From Batillaria attramentaria (Eukaryota > Mollusca > Gastropoda > Batillariidae), in assembly GCA_018292915.2 (NCBI GenBank), contig JACVVK020000060.1, positions 1,007,501 through 1,071,500 of the forward strand: 64,000 bases of DNA, written 5' to 3'. The notes under the pieces were generated by a model. It had not been told where the DNA came from. It was given only the letters and a program-made list of their open reading frames with translations, and searched no databases. Position 1 is the first letter of the stretch. Each line of letters opens with the position of its first letter. The translations under genes were made by a program, and so were the position numbers. This document shows positions 61,783 through 64,000 of the stretch, piece after piece.

Positions 61783-63941
61783 AACAACAACAACATCACC
61801 TTTCATAACAGCAGTTTTGACAACAACAAACTCTACTTTTCTTTTTCTTTACCTTGTAAACCACGAGAACTAATCATGTAAGCACTATATCACTATCAGT
61901 ACAACGGAAGATATACAATGTTCATTGCTTGTACAAGTGACAGTACGCATGTGTGCATGCTTTTTGGCTCACTTGTGTAACAAAGTGAGTCTATGTAATA
62001 GCCCTCCGTCGTCTGTGTGTGTGTGTGTGTCTGTCTGTCTGTCTGATGTCTGTCTGTGTGTCCACAGTAAACCTTAACATTGGCTTTTTCTCAGAATCTA
62101 CAAACAGCAGAGGCACCAAACTTGGCCTGCTGATAGACAGCCATGAGACCTTTCAAAACATACCATATTGATTGACCTTGACCCAAGGTCAAGGCCACTA
62201 AAGCTGTCTGCTAGTTTTCATTGGCATTTTCTCAGAATCTAGAAAAGCCAGAGACGTCAAACTTTGCATGATGATAGACATTGACAACACCTTTACTGAC
62301 ATACCTGTATTCGGTGACTTTGAGTCAAGGTCAAGGCCATAAAAGCTCTTTAGCGGAAACCTTCCAAAACCTTAACATTGGCATTTTCTCAGAAACAATG
62401 AATAGCAGAGGCACCTAACTTGGCATGCTGATAGACAGCCGTAAGACCTTTCAAAACATACCATTTTGACTGACCTTGATCCAAGGCCAAGGTCACCAAA
62501 GCTGTCTGTTTGGAAATTTTACATTGGCATTTTCTCAGAATCTAGAAAAGCCAGAGACATCAATCTTTGCATGATGATAGACATTGACAATAACTTTACT
62601 GACATACCTGTATTCAGTGACTTTGAGTCAAGGCCAAGGCCATACAAGCTGTTTGCGGAAATGCTTCCAAAACCTTAACATTGGCATTTTCTCAGAAGCA
62701 ATAAATGGTAGAAGCATCAAACCTGGTTTGCTGATAGACAGCAGTAAGACCTTCCAAGACATACCGTTTGAATGACCTTGACCTTCAGTCAAGGTCACTA
62801 AATCTGTCTCACTGGAAATTTACAATTGCTATTTTCTCAAAATCTAGGGACACCAGAGGCATCAAACTTTGCATGATGATAGACATTGACAAAACCTGTA
62901 CTGGCATACTTGTATTCAATTTCCTTGAGTCAAGGTCAAGGCCACTCAAATTGTTTTGCGGAGACCTTAACGTTAGCATTTTCCTGGAAACAACAAATAG
63001 CAGAGGCACCAAACAAGGCACAATGATAGGCAGCAATGAGACCTATGCAGATATAGCCTTTTGAATGACCTTGACTCAAGGTCAAGGTCAATATAGCTGT
63101 CTGTTGTGAATTTTACATTACCATTTCTACAGAAGCTGCAAAAACCAGAGCTATCAAACAGGCATAAAGATAGTCATTGATAAGCTCTTCACTTACAGAT
63201 CTCATTTGAATGACCTTGACCCAAAGTCAAGGTGATACAAGCTGTCCTTGGAAAATTGTTATGTTGCCATTAACCATTTTCTTAGGAACTATGAACACAA
63301 GAGACATCTTACTTCAGGACAGACAGTGATAAATTTACAAACATACTCTTTTGAATGACCTTGACCCATCTCACAAGTGAGCCAAGGAGGCTTTGCCCCT
63401 CTAGTTTTTCATCCTGGGCCCGCATTTTTTTTTTAAAGGCACAAACGCACGACAGGAAGCTGGCATGTATGTATGTATGTATGTAAAAACTGTTAAAACA
63501 GTCTTGAGTTCGAATCCCGGCTGGGGCCAAATATTTGTGCTGGCCTTTTTCTCGCTGCCCCGTCTTTGATATCACCCTTTTTGTGGTGGAAAAGGACGTT
63601 AAACTCCCAAACACCCATCCACCCCGTTCCAAAAACAAGAATAAAATAATCGCTACATGCAGCCCACAAATCGTCTCCCCAATGCCCGCGCTCTTTACAT
63701 TTTTTACTTGACTTAGAACATTGATGAGACTTGCCTGTATAACTTGACGCAGGTCCAGACAGTTGGAGCACGTGCAGCTCTCTCTACTCCTGTTGACGCA
63801 GACGTTGTCGTAACAGCACGGGGTGTCCCCGTCCTTGTCGCACAGAGCACGCCACCACGATGTGGCCCCGGGGAAAGTCACTGTCCTGCACTGCTTGTCC
63901 TCGCGCTGCAGTGTGACGGGCATACGAACACTCTCACGGAA
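57952..63941 (-). CDS. PC-esterase-domain protein, copy B, lacking exon 1 (partial gene span)
   Basis: Exons 63941-63735, 61597-61399 and 58511-57952 join in frame (322 codons including stop). The anchor exon should lie beyond the window, upstream of the (CT)n acceptor. The same blocks as copy A are present: Cys-rich exon 2, FIGDSLTRH with the catalytic Ser, and SFDGTHFG near the C-terminus. Exon 4 keeps the segment lost from A ([20 protein letters not shown]), which I take as the ancestral form. The product is predicted to be a lumenal or secreted-side acyl-esterase of the Pmr5/Cas1p type. Substrate is unknown. B looks intact over the visible part. Confidence 0.82.
58600..58790. repeat. (CAAA)n, CCAA and CAA simple repeats
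   Basis: About 13 CAAA units (58606-58660) are followed by A/C-rich sequence in intron 3 of PC-esterase B. Confidence 0.95.
59330..59500. repeat. Tandem duplication of about 90 bp
   Basis: ACACACAATCACAAGATATG, AGCAAACATCCT, AGACGACCAGCGTG and GTTTAGTTCACTGACAAAAT occur twice. The second unit lacks about 15 bp. Confidence 0.85.
59780..60104. mobile_element. hAT-like MITE, 325 bp
   Basis: The ends CAGGGGCGTAGGAA and TTCCTACGCGCCTG are inverted repeats. The interior has GGGGGCCC-rich palindromic sequence and an (AC)n (59947-60002). The flanks AATGGCCG and AATGGGTC could be a decayed 8-bp duplication, as in hAT elements. Confidence 0.7.
60140..60415. mobile_element. Foldback element FB60, copy 2
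   Basis: The ends GCTCAGCTGGTGTAGTTCGC and the inverted GGGCGAACTGTACCAACTGA enclose sequence shared with 50620-50910. Each end resembles the 5' half of a tRNA (GCTCAGNTGGT-AG--CGCCCG), so the element looks like two tRNA-like ends facing each other. Confidence 0.8.
60539..61013. repeat. Compound (AC)n(GACA)n microsatellite, about 475 bp
   Basis: AC runs alternate with CAGCCTGGACAGACA and GACA blocks. The higher-order unit AC-run + CAGCCTGGACAGACA + GACA-run occurs five times. Long frames across it are artefacts. Confidence 0.97.
61014..61182 (+). mobile_element. SINE-1 copy, plus orientation
   Basis: GGGGAGCCCGGGTGGCCGAA starts the head directly after the microsatellite. The B box has a 3-bp insertion (GAGTTCGTATCATCCCGG). 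It ends in C/A-rich sequence. Confidence 0.85.
61399..61597 (-). CDS. PC-esterase B exon 3, catalytic Ser
   Basis: It encodes [49 protein letters not shown]. Acceptor TTCCGTGCAG, donor GTAAGA, ends in phase 1. It is 199 nt like exon 3 of copy A. Confidence 0.88.
61720..61780. repeat. (TG)n microsatellite
   Basis: About 60 bp of TG in intron 2 of PC-esterase B. Confidence 0.97.
61970..63404 (-). mobile_element. NR-motif element, copy 3 (about 1.43 kb), minus orientation
   Basis: Its plus-strand left end, TTTGGCTCACTTGTGTAACA and AAGTGAGTCTATGTAATAG then (TG)n, is the reverse complement of the 3' end of copy 1. Its right end is CACAAGTGAGCCAAGGAGGC and TTTGCCCCTCTAG. The interior has repeated TTGA(C/G)TCAAGGTCAAGGCCA-type units. 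Confidence 0.87.
63503..63624 (+). mobile_element. SINE-1 copy, 5'-truncated
   Basis: It begins at the B box (GAGTTCGAATCCCGGCTGG) and ends GGACGTTAAACTCCCAAACA. It lies about 110 bp from PC-esterase B exon 2. A (GTAT)n precedes it at 63464-63484. Confidence 0.85.
63735..63941 (-). CDS. PC-esterase B exon 2, Cys-rich
   Basis: It encodes [18 protein letters not shown] then [33 protein letters not shown] and [11 protein letters not shown]. The acceptor GGTTCTCAG follows a (CT)n tract. The donor is AG|GCAAGT, a strong match to the GC-type consensus. Confidence 0.85.
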
Positions 63942-63947
63942 CTGAGA

Positions 63948-63951
<4 letters not shown>

Positions 63952-64000
<49 letters not shown>
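63952..64000. repeat. (GA)n microsatellite at the window edge
   Basis: On the minus strand it is (CT)n, lying 11 bp before the acceptor of PC-esterase B exon 2 and acting as its pyrimidine tract. Confidence 0.95.

Overview
This window is eukaryotic nuclear DNA, most likely from a marine gastropod mollusc (a caenogastropod is my best guess, inferred from gene content and repeat style). Genes are split into short exons with GT-AG introns, and the introns are full of (TG)n/(AC)n, (GA)n and (CAA)n microsatellites, minisatellites, tRNA-derived SINEs, MITEs and decayed non-LTR retrotransposons. I saw no prokaryotic operon, rRNA gene or functional tRNA gene.

Layout. (1) 1-20 kb, plus strand: two tandem paralogous genes for secreted Kazal-type serine protease inhibitors. 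KAZ1 (1147-11880) has seven coding exons, a 20-residue signal peptide and five Kazal domains (249 aa). KAZ2 (15311-18926) has three exons and one Kazal domain (94 aa). Their promoters, 5'UTRs, signal-peptide exons and the start of intron 1 are clearly homologous. (2) 30.6-19.9 kb, minus strand: a complete ten-exon pyridoxal kinase gene (PDXK, 301 aa), convergent with KAZ2. (3) 53.2-34.4 kb, minus strand: a four-exon gene for a type II membrane protein with a PC-esterase (SGNH/GDSL-like) domain, copy A. (4) 63.9-57.9 kb, minus strand: a second copy, B, whose first exon lies beyond the window edge. The copies share 97-98 percent identical tracts, which suggests gene conversion.

Nested in intron 2 of PC-esterase A are a fragment of a transposon-like CXC cysteine-rich protein, a roughly 3.2-kb inverted-repeat element, and inside one of its arms a 5'-truncated, poly(A)-ended copper amine oxidase fragment that was itself hit by a SINE with a 15-bp target-site duplication.

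The most notable observations are: an 11-bp frameshifting deletion in copy A whose frame can be restored by an acceptor 10 nt downstream; a minisatellite that repeats the 5' splice site of PDXK exon 6; microsatellites serving as or abutting 3' splice sites; GC-type donors in both PC-esterase copies; a transposon family built from tandem TCAAGGTCA nuclear-receptor half-sites; a MITE insertion dated by an empty paralogous site; and Kazal P1 residues that differ between domains of one protein. All exon models come from reading the sequence by eye; none is transcript-supported.
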